Assembly (NCBI GenBank): GCA_029262455.1
Contig: JAJCZJ010000119.1
Location: 1 to 64,000, forward strand
DNA length: 64,000 bases
From: Deltaproteobacteria bacterium
GTDB lineage: Bacteria > Desulfobacterota > Binatia > HRBIN30 > CADEER01
Direction: 5' to 3'
The position numbers and the translations under genes were made by a program. This document shows, in pieces, positions 55,355 to 63,617 of this stretch. The notes under the pieces are model-generated. The model was not told where the DNA came from and did not search any database. It worked only from the letters and a program-made list of their open reading frames with translations. Position 1 is the stretch's first letter. Every line of letters starts with the position of its first letter.

Positions 55355-56506
55355 CTACCTACGGCCGAGAACCAAAGTAACCCCGCTATGCCGCAACCCG
55401 AGCATTCCCCCAGTGCCGTGACACAGCACCGTCGAACAGTCGTCGACCTGGCGCGCGCCACACTCCCCGCGGAGCTGCTTGACCGCTTCGATCACCAGAA
55501 AGATCCCTCTCATCCCCGGGTGATTGGACGAGAGCCCTCCGCCATCGGTGTTGATCGGCAATTCACCACCAAGACCAATCCGACCTCCCGAAACAAAGTC
55601 GCCACCCTCTCCGAGTTTGCAGAAGCCAAGGTTCTCCAACGTCGACAAGACAGTGATCGTGAAGGAGTCGTAGATCATGCACATGTCGACGTCGGCGTGC
55701 TCGATTCCCGCCATCGCCATCGCCATCGGTCCGGACTGAGCCGCTGCAATCTTTAGAAGATCGCGTTTGCCCGCAGAGGTATGTCGCAAAGCTTCGGCAC
55801 CACCGAGGATCCTCACCGGTTCCTTGCGAGAATCGCGTACGCGGTCCGACTTGGCGACGACGACCGCCCCTCCGCCGTCGGTGATGATGCAGCAGTCCAA
55901 CAGATGAAGAGGCGACGAAACGACACGAGATGCCAGCACGTCGTCGACCGTAATCGGATCGCGAAACTTCGCGACCGGGTTGAGACTCGCGTGCCGCCGG
56001 ATCGTTACTGCCACTTCAGCGAGCTGTTCGGCTGTCGTGCCAAACTCGTGCATGTGACGCTGCGCCACCATGGCATAGGAATTCATGACGGTTGGCCCGT
56101 ACGGCGCCTCGAATTGATCGGGCGGATCGCCGCCCGAAAGGCCTCCGGTTCCCACGGCGAAGCGATCCGACGAGGCCTTGCTGCCGTACGTGATCAGGGC
56201 GACCTCACACAGTCCGGCAGAAATCGCCGCCGCCGCGTGTAGAACCTGCGCGACAAAAGTCGAACCACCGATATTGGTCGAATCGTGGTAGCGCGGCTGC
56301 AGGTTCAGGTGTTCCGCCAGCGCCATGATGCCGATCGGGCTAAGGCCCGACGAGAGCAGACCATCGACGTCGCGAATTGACAAGCCGGCGTCATCGAGAG
56401 CACCCCGCGCTGACTCCGCATGGATCTGAAATTGAGTCTTATCGGGTGCCCACCGGGTTGGGTGTTCGAAGACGCCGACGATTGCAGCATCATCGAGCCC
56501 ACTCAT
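55355..56506 (-). CDS. Thiolase-like (SCP-x/Ltp2-type) acyl-CoA protein
   Basis: A 383-residue thiolase-fold protein of the sterol-carrier-thiolase group. The nucleophile Cys of true thiolases is missing: the usual site reads NIGGSTFVAQV. The C-terminal part has MIYDSFTITVLSTLENLGFC, the conserved Tyr-Asp-x-Phe block of Ltp2-type retro-aldolases, and GGGLSSNHPG with GTGG. Ltp2 enzymes split a hydroxy-acyl-CoA side chain with a DUF35 partner, which here is the next gene. It overlaps the hydrolase-like gene by ATGA. Confidence 0.83.
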   Translation of the reverse strand: MSGLDDAAIVGVFEHPTRWAPDKTQFQIHAESARGALDDAGLSIRDVDGLLSSGLSPIGIMALAEHLNLQPRYHDSTNIGGSTFVAQVLHAAAAISAGLCEVALITYGSKASSDRFAVGTGGLSGGDPPDQFEAPYGPTVMNSYAMVAQRHMHEFGTTAEQLAEVAVTIRRHASLNPVAKFRDPITVDDVLASRVVSSPLHLLDCCIITDGGGAVVVAKSDRVRDSRKEPVRILGGAEALRHTSAGKRDLLKIAAAQSGPMAMAMAGIEHADVDMCMIYDSFTITVLSTLENLGFCKLGEGGDFVSGGRIGLGGELPINTDGGGLSSNHPGMRGIFLVIEAVKQLRGECGARQVDDCSTVLCHGTGGMLGLRHSGVTLVLGRR

Positions 56507-57324
56507 GATCCGTCCTCGACCTCGAGGGTCGCGACGAAACCCTGAATCCGATCGGCTAGGGATTGCGGCCGCTCCAACTCGACCGTATGGCCGGCATCGT
56601 CAACCAGATCCATCCGGGCGTTGGGCAGCATCGGACACAACTCCTGGGAAAGGGCCGGCGCAACAATTCGATCTTCCGCTCCACTGACGACGAGCACTGG
56701 CTGCCTGACCTCAGACAACGCTCCGGTCAAGTCCGCATTCCGCCACGCCACGAAATCGTGATAGCGCACCCTTGGATCGGTTCGGATCTGCTCCGTCCAA
56801 GCCTCGCGCTTGACCCCAACCTCTGTGTTCGCGGCGAACTCGTCCTCGCTGAACGGCTGCGGACTGCGCCCCAACATTACTTGCCGCCAGCTCTCCACCA
56901 TCTCGTCCTGCAAAGTCACCCGGGCAGCACCGCCGAGGAGAACTAAACCACGCACCTCACGCCGCTGTAGGGTGGCATAGCGCATTGCGATACTGGCTCC
57001 CAATCCCTTTCCGACCACGACGTGGGGCCGCAGTTCCAGGACTTCAACGAAATGCGACAAAAATTCCGCGTACGCTTCAACCGATTCCAGACCCTCGGTC
57101 GAACCCGAACGCCCGTGTCCGGGCAAATCGAGAGCGATGACCGAATGGCGCTCGGCGATCAACGGCAATAGGCGGCGCCACAATCCCAGATTGGCCCCGG
57201 CGTCATGCACGAAGACAAAGAGCTCACCCCGATCCAACGCGGGCATCACGCCCGGAAGAGTGGACGCCCCGGAGTGGACGTAATGGGCGGCGACACCATC
57301 GGAATCAACATACTTCGAGTACAT
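56503..57324 (-). CDS. Alpha/beta-hydrolase fold protein lacking the nucleophile
   Basis: A 273-residue alpha/beta hydrolase fold protein. The oxyanion segment is FVHDAGAN, the second strand motif is DLPGHGRS, and the acid and His are in GAEDRI and DAGHTVELERP. The nucleophile elbow reads GKGLG at 105-109, so the catalytic Ser (expected at 107) is Gly. It may be a non-catalytic binding protein or use another mechanism, as some hydrolase-fold enzymes do. It is the first gene of the nine-gene run and shares ATGA with the thiolase-like gene. Confidence 0.75.
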   Translation of the reverse strand: MYSKYVDSDGVAAHYVHSGASTLPGVMPALDRGELFVFVHDAGANLGLWRRLLPLIAERHSVIALDLPGHGRSGSTEGLESVEAYAEFLSHFVEVLELRPHVVVGKGLGASIAMRYATLQRREVRGLVLLGGAARVTLQDEMVESWRQVMLGRSPQPFSEDEFAANTEVGVKREAWTEQIRTDPRVRYHDFVAWRNADLTGALSEVRQPVLVVSGAEDRIVAPALSQELCPMLPNARMDLVDDAGHTVELERPQSLADRIQGFVATLEVEDGS

Positions 57325-57414
57325 AATGGGGATCGACGTCAGAGCGCCGTACGATACACTTAATGAATCCCCGGAAGCGCCGTCAATCGCAACGAGGCAC
57401 GTCGAGCTGAGGAC

Positions 57415-58746
57415 TCAGCGCGCAGCATCGACGCATTCAGCGAACAACTGGTGGTAGTTCGTCACCGTCCCCAACTGCTTCAGGTAAGAATCGAGACCCA
57501 CGAGGGCGCGGCCCAAGAACAGGCGATGGCCAGGGGCCCGGAATATCCGGTTCTCGAATCCAATCTGCGCCATCTCCATCGTCTTCTCCATCGAATCATA
57601 CTCACGCGGGTCGTAGTCGCGGTCTTGGAGGATCGGCTCACAGAAAATCTTCATGATGTGCACCATCGGCGCTGGGTCATCGTCCGGACCGATGAAGTCG
57701 AGGTCCAACAAAGCGCCTCCGAGGTCATCATCCTCGTCTTCGAGGAGCGCCACCGCCATCGCCAGGTAGGCCTTACGAATCTTCGCCGGGAACACGCGGA
57801 TGCTACCGAAATCCAGCATCCCCAACCTCGGATGATAGCTCACGAGGTAGTTGCCAGGATGAGGATCCGTGTGCAGCACTCCAAAGTCGAAAATCTGTCG
57901 CCAGACCAGGCGATAGTATTTGATCGCAACCCAATCCTTGAGTTCTTGGTCGACACCCTCCTTGAGGATGTCGGCGAAGGGATATCCGTCCAGAAAGCTC
58001 ATGGTCAACACCCGCCGGGACGACAGTTTGGCGTACACGCTCGGCACTTCGACCTCTGGATCATCTCGAAACATTTTCCGAAAGCGGCGTGCGTTGCGCG
58101 CCTCGTTTTCGTAGTCGAGTTCCTCCGACAGACGCTCCTGCAGCTCACCGACAACCCCGGCGTAGTCCATTTCCTGCTGCATCACATCGCGACCGATCAA
58201 AGTGAACGTCTTCAGCAACGCCTCGATGTTGCGCAGGTCTTGTTCGACCGTCTCATCAACGCCCGGATACTGCACTTTCACCACAACTGGCTCACCAGAC
58301 AACAAAGTGGCTCGATGGACTTGGCCGAGCGACGCAGCGGCGAAAGCATCTTCCTCGAACGAAGCGTAGAGGTCTTGCGGGTCGCCGCCGAGTTCGGACA
58401 CAAGTTGCTGTCGAATCTCAGAGTAGGCCATCGGCGGCACCTGCGACTGCACAACCGAAAGCACATCGAGCGCCTCGCCGGGCAGAATGTCGTCGCGCAT
58501 CGACAACATCTGCACCAGTTTCATGAACGCGCCCTTGAGCTCGGTCGAACTCTCGACAATCTTCATCGCATTGCGAATATGGGTGTCGAGAAGCGACTTT
58601 TCGTGATCGTCCACCGATCGAAAAGGCTTGCGCAGGGCTTCCCAGAGATAGCTCGATCCGACCGATGTCGCGACACCGCTGACCTTCAAGACCCTCTTGG
58701 TTCGCCCACGCGTCAGCTTAGGTGCTAAAGTTTTCTTGGTCGGCAT
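57415..58746 (-). CDS. UbiB/ABC1-family atypical kinase-like protein
   Basis: A 443-residue protein of the UbiB/COQ8 family. The N-terminal KxGQ-type helix is GAFMKLVQMLS. The Ala-rich loop AAASLGQVHRA replaces the Gly-rich loop, VVVKVQYPG carries the Lys, and DPHPGN and DFGSIRV hold the metal and catalytic residues. Family members support ubiquinone or other isoprenoid synthesis. The C-terminal part is acidic (LEDEDDDLGG). It lies 2 bases below larB on the same strand and is probably co-transcribed with thiL-larB. Confidence 0.88.
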   Translation of the reverse strand: MPTKKTLAPKLTRGRTKRVLKVSGVATSVGSSYLWEALRKPFRSVDDHEKSLLDTHIRNAMKIVESSTELKGAFMKLVQMLSMRDDILPGEALDVLSVVQSQVPPMAYSEIRQQLVSELGGDPQDLYASFEEDAFAAASLGQVHRATLLSGEPVVVKVQYPGVDETVEQDLRNIEALLKTFTLIGRDVMQQEMDYAGVVGELQERLSEELDYENEARNARRFRKMFRDDPEVEVPSVYAKLSSRRVLTMSFLDGYPFADILKEGVDQELKDWVAIKYYRLVWRQIFDFGVLHTDPHPGNYLVSYHPRLGMLDFGSIRVFPAKIRKAYLAMAVALLEDEDDDLGGALLDLDFIGPDDDPAPMVHIMKIFCEPILQDRDYDPREYDSMEKTMEMAQIGFENRIFRAPGHRLFLGRALVGLDSYLKQLGTVTNYHQLFAECVDAAR

Positions 58747-58748
58747 CG

Positions 58749-59498
58749 TCAGTCGCGGTTGATCAAACCGGCCGCGACGCCTGCGCCGAAACCGTTATCG
58801 ATGTTGACGACCGTAACCCCTGCCGCGCACGTATTGAGCATACCGAGCAGCGCAGCCAGTCCACCAAAACTCGCGCCGTAGCCAATGCTGGTCGGGACCG
58901 CGATCACCGGGCGATCGACGAGCCCACCGACTACGCTGGGCAGGGCCCCCTCCATGCCCGCTGCTACGATGAGAACATTGGCCCGCTGCAAAACGTCTTG
59001 GTGCGCCAACAATCGGTGCAGCCCGGACACACCTACATCATATAGTCTCTCGACTTCGTTCCCCATGTATTCGGCCGTCATCGCAGCTTCTTCCGCCACC
59101 GGTAGATCGGAGGTCCCCGCCGCGATCACCGCGATCACCCCGCGGCCTGTCTTCCCAATTTCCCCCTGCGTCAGCGTCGCGAGACGCGGCACCGGGTGGT
59201 AAACGAGACTGGGCAATGCTGCTTGCACATCCGCGGCATCCTGCGCAGCCAAGCGGGTCACCAACACGCTTTGACCCGCGTCACGCAACCGAATCGCGAT
59301 CTCCGCGACCTGCGACGCAGTCTTACCCTGCGCAAAAATCACTTCCGGTAGACCGGCGCGCAGGGCGCGGTGATGATCCACCTTGGCAAAGCCAAGGTCC
59401 TCGAAAGGCAATGTCTTCAAGCGGCCGAGAGCCTCGTCGGCCGTCATCTTACCATCGGCAATGGCAGCCAGAATTTCACGTAAACGTTCGGGACTCAT
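58749..59498 (-). CDS. larB: LarB-like P2CMN synthase (nickel-pincer cofactor)
   Basis: A 249-residue protein with an AIR-carboxylase-like core: VIAVIAAGTSDLPVAEEAAMTAEYMG and GMEGALPSVVGGLV. LarB carboxylates and hydrolyses nicotinate adenine dinucleotide to start synthesis of the nickel-pincer cofactor of lactate racemase. The first 40 residues (LREILAAIADGKMTADEALGRL) are the usual LarB lead. larC and larE are not in this window. It overlaps thiL by ATGA and is followed by the UbiB-type gene. A related unknown carboxylase function is possible. Confidence 0.83.
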   Translation of the reverse strand: MSPERLREILAAIADGKMTADEALGRLKTLPFEDLGFAKVDHHRALRAGLPEVIFAQGKTASQVAEIAIRLRDAGQSVLVTRLAAQDAADVQAALPSLVYHPVPRLATLTQGEIGKTGRGVIAVIAAGTSDLPVAEEAAMTAEYMGNEVERLYDVGVSGLHRLLAHQDVLQRANVLIVAAGMEGALPSVVGGLVDRPVIAVPTSIGYGASFGGLAALLGMLNTCAAGVTVVNIDNGFGAGVAAGLINRD

Positions 59499-60508
59499 TT
59501 GTGCCTACGGCTGCCGGAACCAAAATGCCGAAACGGCTTCAGGTCGGCTGGCCTCTCCACTCCATCTTCACAGACAACGAGAACTCCCCGCTCAGCGGGA
59601 AGACACTCACCAATCAGGGTCACCTTGCAGCCTAGCCCCCCAACCAGGCTCTGCAACCTACCCTTGGACCTGGCGGGAACACTAAACAAGAGTTCGTAGT
59701 CCTCGCCTCCGGAGAGAGCCAGGTCACGCCCCGCCCGCCGAACCGCCGCCGAAGCCGGCAGTCGCTCCGATTCGACCCGAGCCCCAACATTGCTTGCGGC
59801 ACAGACATGACAGAGATCATTCAGCAGCCCGTCACTCACATCAATCGCGGCCGAGGCGATTTCGCGGTTCGCAAGCAACGAACCAGCCTTCAATCGGGGT
59901 TCGGGTTCGCGAAATCTTCGTCCTGGCACCCCACCTGCCGGTTCCCCCTTCAGCAAAAGCCGAGTTCCCAGCGCAGCGTCGCCCAACGATCCCGTCACGT
60001 ACAGTAAATCTCCCTCCTTGGCTCCAGAACGCAACATAGGATGGTCCGGAGCGCTGCCGACAACGGTCACCGAGATATTGAGCTCCGTCGACCGCGACAC
60101 ATTGCCGCCCGCTACGACCGCTCCACATTCCGCCGCCGCCTGCGCCACACCACGCTGCAGCTCAACCGCATCGCGCGCCAACATCTGTGATGGGGCAGCC
60201 AACGTGACAAAGCAAAAGCGCGGTGCGCCGCCCATGGCAGCGATATCGCTGGCCCCGACCAAAAAGGCCTTGCGACCAAGCTGGCGCGGCTTCAGCCACC
60301 CGGGCAGAAAATGCGTACCTTCTACCTGCGCATCGGTCGTTACCAACCACGTGGCATCACCAGCGCGGATCACGGCACAATCGTCGCCCGGACCGACGAG
60401 CAAGTCGGGATGCCCCCCCAACTCCGAGATCACCGAGTCGAGGAAGCCAAGTTCGCCGACATCCGAGAGTCGGCCGGCGAGGGCTCCACGAGTATCGCCG
60501 CCAGCCAT
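59495..60508 (-). CDS. thiL: Thiamine-monophosphate kinase
   Basis: This enzyme makes thiamine diphosphate from thiamine monophosphate and ATP, in the cytoplasm. The family motifs are present: GPGDDCAVI near residue 40, TTDAQVEGTHF, GGNVSRS, IDVSDGLLNDL and GGEDYELLF. The start is placed at the ATG of 60508; a TTG at 60517 is also possible. It shares ATGA with larB and follows the LpoA-like gene by 41 bases. The genes of the rest of thiamine synthesis are not in the window. Confidence 0.93.
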   Translation of the reverse strand: MAGGDTRGALAGRLSDVGELGFLDSVISELGGHPDLLVGPGDDCAVIRAGDATWLVTTDAQVEGTHFLPGWLKPRQLGRKAFLVGASDIAAMGGAPRFCFVTLAAPSQMLARDAVELQRGVAQAAAECGAVVAGGNVSRSTELNISVTVVGSAPDHPMLRSGAKEGDLLYVTGSLGDAALGTRLLLKGEPAGGVPGRRFREPEPRLKAGSLLANREIASAAIDVSDGLLNDLCHVCAASNVGARVESERLPASAAVRRAGRDLALSGGEDYELLFSVPARSKGRLQSLVGGLGCKVTLIGECLPAERGVLVVCEDGVERPADLKPFRHFGSGSRRHK

Positions 60509-60549
60509 TCGGGACAATCTCGAAAACTCAGGCTCAAACGGTGGTCAGC

Positions 60550-62244
60550 TCAGCGACTGGGGACGAAGGACAACGAATTCGCACCGCCGCTGCCGGCGGC
60601 GCGGACTTCACGAATTCGCCGGCCATCGAGCTTGAGCACGAACAGATCGCGTTCCAGGCCCGCACTAGCGAGATTGATTCTCCCGGTTGCTCCTTCAAAC
60701 GACTTCTGCCCGCGGAGGGCATCGACAAAGCCATCGCGCGAATTGATCGACGCCATACCGAGAGTCGCGCGGGCAACAGACGCGGCGTCGTACGACTGGG
60801 CCTCGAGAATACGCGGCATCCCGCCGTGTTCGGCTCGATAGGCAGCGATAAAACGTTGCGTTGCGGGACGCTGGCTCCCGATAAAGAAGCCGTCGACAAA
60901 CACCGCACCGTCAAGAGCATCCGCCGCGGAGCCGAGCTGCCCCGGATCATGCCAACCGTTGCTGCCCAACAAGGCGACGCCGGGCCGGACCTCGCGCAGA
61001 GCGCGGCCAAGAATCCCCGCGGTCGCGGCATAGTCAGGAATAAATACCGCCTGCAGCCCATCACCATCGACCCAGCGCTGCAACGTCAGCACCTCAACCG
61101 AGAACTCTTCAGCCCCTGGTTCGTACGCCATCGCGCCGACGACTTTTCCACCGCGACTTCGAACCTCATCCTGAAATGCATCGGAGAGAGCCGTGCCGTA
61201 GCCATCGCGCGGAAACAGCACGCCAACACGCCGCAAACCAGCCGTGGAAATGGCATAGTCGGCGAGACGTGCCGCCTGCATCTCATAGGTCATCGCCATC
61301 TGCATCACGTAACGACCCGTGATGCTGCGCCTCTGTGCCAAAGCCAGCATGGGTAGACCAGCCCGCTCGGCACGCGGACTTACCGCCTGCGCTACCTTTG
61401 AACGCAAAGGTCCTATGACCGCTACGACATTGTCGTCCTCGGCGAGCTCATCAACCGCAGCCCGGGCCAAATGCGCTTCGCCTTCGGTATCGCGGATGAC
61501 CAACTCTACGTCGGACTCGGCAAACGCCAGCTCGATTCCTTTGCGCGAGCTCTGACCATACGCCGCGTACTTACCTGATAGTGGCAACAATACACCAACT
61601 TTGACGCCGCCTTCGCCTAGGCCGGCAAGGACGTTTTCTGGATCTGCCGTCGGCCCAGCCAACTTGGCAATCGCCTGAGTTTGGGGGGTCTCTGCTGCGA
61701 CCCGGCCCTTGCCTCCGCGTCGCATCGCCGTGTCGACCAGGGCGCGCATGGTTTCCGTGGTGAGGACGGATCGAGTCCTGACCAACATGTCGGAATCCAT
61801 CCTGTCAATCGCGTCCGCGATTCTCCGTCGCAGCAATACCTGGCGCGGCTTCTCGGCGATCTCGTGGGCACGCTCCCAAAACAGCACAGAACTCACCGCA
61901 TTGCCCCGCGCATGCTCTGCGTCGCCGCGTAGCTCAAGAACGCGGCGCCACTCCTCGGCCGGATAGCGCCGCGATAGCTCGTCGAGTGTCGCCAAACACC
62001 GATCGTGGTGACCGAGGCGAAACTCGGACTGCGCCAGTTTGTAATACGCCCGCGGAATGAGCTCTGGCGCCTGGTTGCTATCGATGAAAATACGATAGCC
62101 GTGGACGGCGCGGTCGAAGTGACCAAGCTTGAAGGAATCCTCTGCTTGACGAAACGGCAGCGGAGCACTCTCGAGTGGCAGTCGCTGGGTACAGCCGCCG
62201 AGCAGAGAAATGGCTACCAGCAGGGAAATGAATCGGCTCTTCAT
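60550..62244 (-). CDS. LpoA-like lipoprotein (TPR plus periplasmic-binding fold)
   Basis: A 564-residue lipoprotein; the lipobox LLGGC puts the lipidated Cys near residue 18. The N-terminal half (about 30-190) is a helical TPR-like domain (AEDSFKLGHFDRAVHGY). The C-terminal half, from VGVLLPLSGKYAAYGQSSRKGIELA, has the type 1 periplasmic-binding fold seen in amino-acid-binding proteins. This TPR plus binding-fold layout is that of LpoA, the outer-membrane activator of penicillin-binding protein 1A, and of related binding proteins. The start at 62244 has GGAG 6 bases upstream. It sits between dnaJ and thiL. Confidence 0.75.
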   Translation of the reverse strand: MKSRFISLLVAISLLGGCTQRLPLESAPLPFRQAEDSFKLGHFDRAVHGYRIFIDSNQAPELIPRAYYKLAQSEFRLGHHDRCLATLDELSRRYPAEEWRRVLELRGDAEHARGNAVSSVLFWERAHEIAEKPRQVLLRRRIADAIDRMDSDMLVRTRSVLTTETMRALVDTAMRRGGKGRVAAETPQTQAIAKLAGPTADPENVLAGLGEGGVKVGVLLPLSGKYAAYGQSSRKGIELAFAESDVELVIRDTEGEAHLARAAVDELAEDDNVVAVIGPLRSKVAQAVSPRAERAGLPMLALAQRRSITGRYVMQMAMTYEMQAARLADYAISTAGLRRVGVLFPRDGYGTALSDAFQDEVRSRGGKVVGAMAYEPGAEEFSVEVLTLQRWVDGDGLQAVFIPDYAATAGILGRALREVRPGVALLGSNGWHDPGQLGSAADALDGAVFVDGFFIGSQRPATQRFIAAYRAEHGGMPRILEAQSYDAASVARATLGMASINSRDGFVDALRGQKSFEGATGRINLASAGLERDLFVLKLDGRRIREVRAAGSGGANSLSFVPSR

Positions 62245-62395
62245 GAAATCTCCGAAATACGGCAGTGCGGCACGACCCGTCGCCGCGCACAACAACTGCG
62301 ATATAGCAGGAGAAGGACCCGTAAAAAACCGAACAATCGAAACCAGGCCGCAAACCCACTTCGAGAGGCTGCTCCCGCAAGCAGCCGAAATTCAG

Positions 62396-63499
62396 CTAAT
62401 CAAACATCTCCTTCACCATGTCGAAGAAACCCTTGGATTGTGGGTTGACGTCCTCACCAGCGAGATCCGCGAACTCCTGAAGAAGCGCCTTCTGGCGCTT
62501 GGTGAGCTTCGTCGGCGTTTCGACCACGACACGCACGAGGGTATCGCCGTGACCGTAACCACGCAGATCGGGCGCACCCTTGCCCTTAACGCGAAACACC
62601 TTGCCAGACTGAGTGCCTGCCGGCACCTTCATCTTGACCACACCGTGCGGCGTCGGCACTTCGAGCTCGGCCCCAAGAGCCGCGAGTGTCATACCGACCG
62701 GCACCTCGCACAGCACATCGGCGCCGTCGCGGCGAAAGAATGCATGCTCCCGAACGTGCAACACCACGTACAAATCACCCGCTGGCCCGCCTCGCTGGCC
62801 CGCCTCACCTTCTCCGCGTAGCTTGAGCCTCGAACCGTGATCCACACCCGCGGGAATCTTCACGCTCAGCGAATGTTGGTTTCGAATCGCACCAGCACCA
62901 CCGCACTCGGGGCAAGGGTCGCGAATAACGGTTCCAGCCCCCTGGCACTCACCGCAGGTCTTGGCAACGCTGAACAAGCCTTGCTGGTAACGCATCTGGC
63001 CCGCGCCAGCGCACGCCAGACATGTCTGCCGCTCCGTACCTTTACGGGCTCCTTGTCCCCCACATGGCTCACACTCAGATAAGCGGGGCACGCGGATCGT
63101 TTTCTCCACGCCGAAAATTGCCTCTTCGAAATCGATCTCGAGGTCATAGCGGAGATCTTCGCCCCGGCTAGCGCGATTGCGGCCACGCCCACGGCCGCCG
63201 AAAAAATCGCCGAAGATATCGCCGAAGAGGTCTTCGAATCCAGCCGCGTTGAAGTCGAAGCCACCCCCCTGCTCGAAGGCCGCGTGTCCAAATCGGTCGT
63301 ACTGAGCACGCCGCTCAGTATCACTCAGAATCTGGTAAGCCTCCGACGCTTCTTTGAAACGCTCCTCCGCCGCGGCGTCTCCCGGGTTGCGGTCCGGATG
63401 AAACTTCATCGCGACTTTACGGTAGGCCTTCTTGATTTCTTCCGCACCCGAATCCCGACCGACGCCGAGAACTTCGTAGTAATCGTTCTTAGATGCCAC
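62396..63499 (-). CDS. dnaJ: Chaperone DnaJ
   Basis: Type I DnaJ, the co-chaperone that stimulates DnaK ATPase. The J domain has the HPD motif in KFHPDRNPGD, followed by a Gly/Phe-rich segment. Four CxxCxGxG-type zinc units follow (CEPCGGQG, CLACAGAG, CGECQGAG, CPECGGAG), and then a two-part C-terminal substrate domain. Total 367 residues is normal. The start is the GTG at 63499, with GGGAG 5 bases upstream. It lies downstream of dnaK across a hairpin. Confidence 0.96.
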   Translation of the reverse strand: MASKNDYYEVLGVGRDSGAEEIKKAYRKVAMKFHPDRNPGDAAAEERFKEASEAYQILSDTERRAQYDRFGHAAFEQGGGFDFNAAGFEDLFGDIFGDFFGGRGRGRNRASRGEDLRYDLEIDFEEAIFGVEKTIRVPRLSECEPCGGQGARKGTERQTCLACAGAGQMRYQQGLFSVAKTCGECQGAGTVIRDPCPECGGAGAIRNQHSLSVKIPAGVDHGSRLKLRGEGEAGQRGGPAGDLYVVLHVREHAFFRRDGADVLCEVPVGMTLAALGAELEVPTPHGVVKMKVPAGTQSGKVFRVKGKGAPDLRGYGHGDTLVRVVVETPTKLTKRQKALLQEFADLAGEDVNPQSKGFFDMVKEMFD

Positions 63500-63527
63500 C
63501 AGGTCTCCCGTCCGGCCGTACGTAAAC

Positions 63528-63558
63528 GAAAGCCCTCATCCGATCGATGAGGGCTTTC
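63528..63558 (-). terminator. Hairpin between dnaK and dnaJ
   Basis: A perfect 12-bp stem (GAAAGCCCTCAT with its complement) has a 7-base loop. On the minus strand it continues GTTTACG with a short U-run. It lies 60 bases after dnaK and 29 before dnaJ, so it may reduce read-through and set a higher DnaK:DnaJ ratio, or protect the upstream message. Confidence 0.65.
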
Positions 63559-63617
63559 CCAAGGTAAATGTTCCAACTGGGCATAGCGGTTTGAAGAAGC
63601 AGCGACTCAAGCGTGGT

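Noticed and set aside
57451-58728. 425-codon plus-strand frame opposite the UbiB-type gene
   Set aside because: The composition is that of a reverse-complemented coding sequence, rich in His, Arg and Gln with no recognisable domain, and it mirrors a clear minus-strand gene.
60223-61356. 377-codon plus-strand frame opposite thiL and the LpoA-like gene
   Set aside because: Arg/Ser/Pro-rich shadow of two well-supported minus-strand genes.
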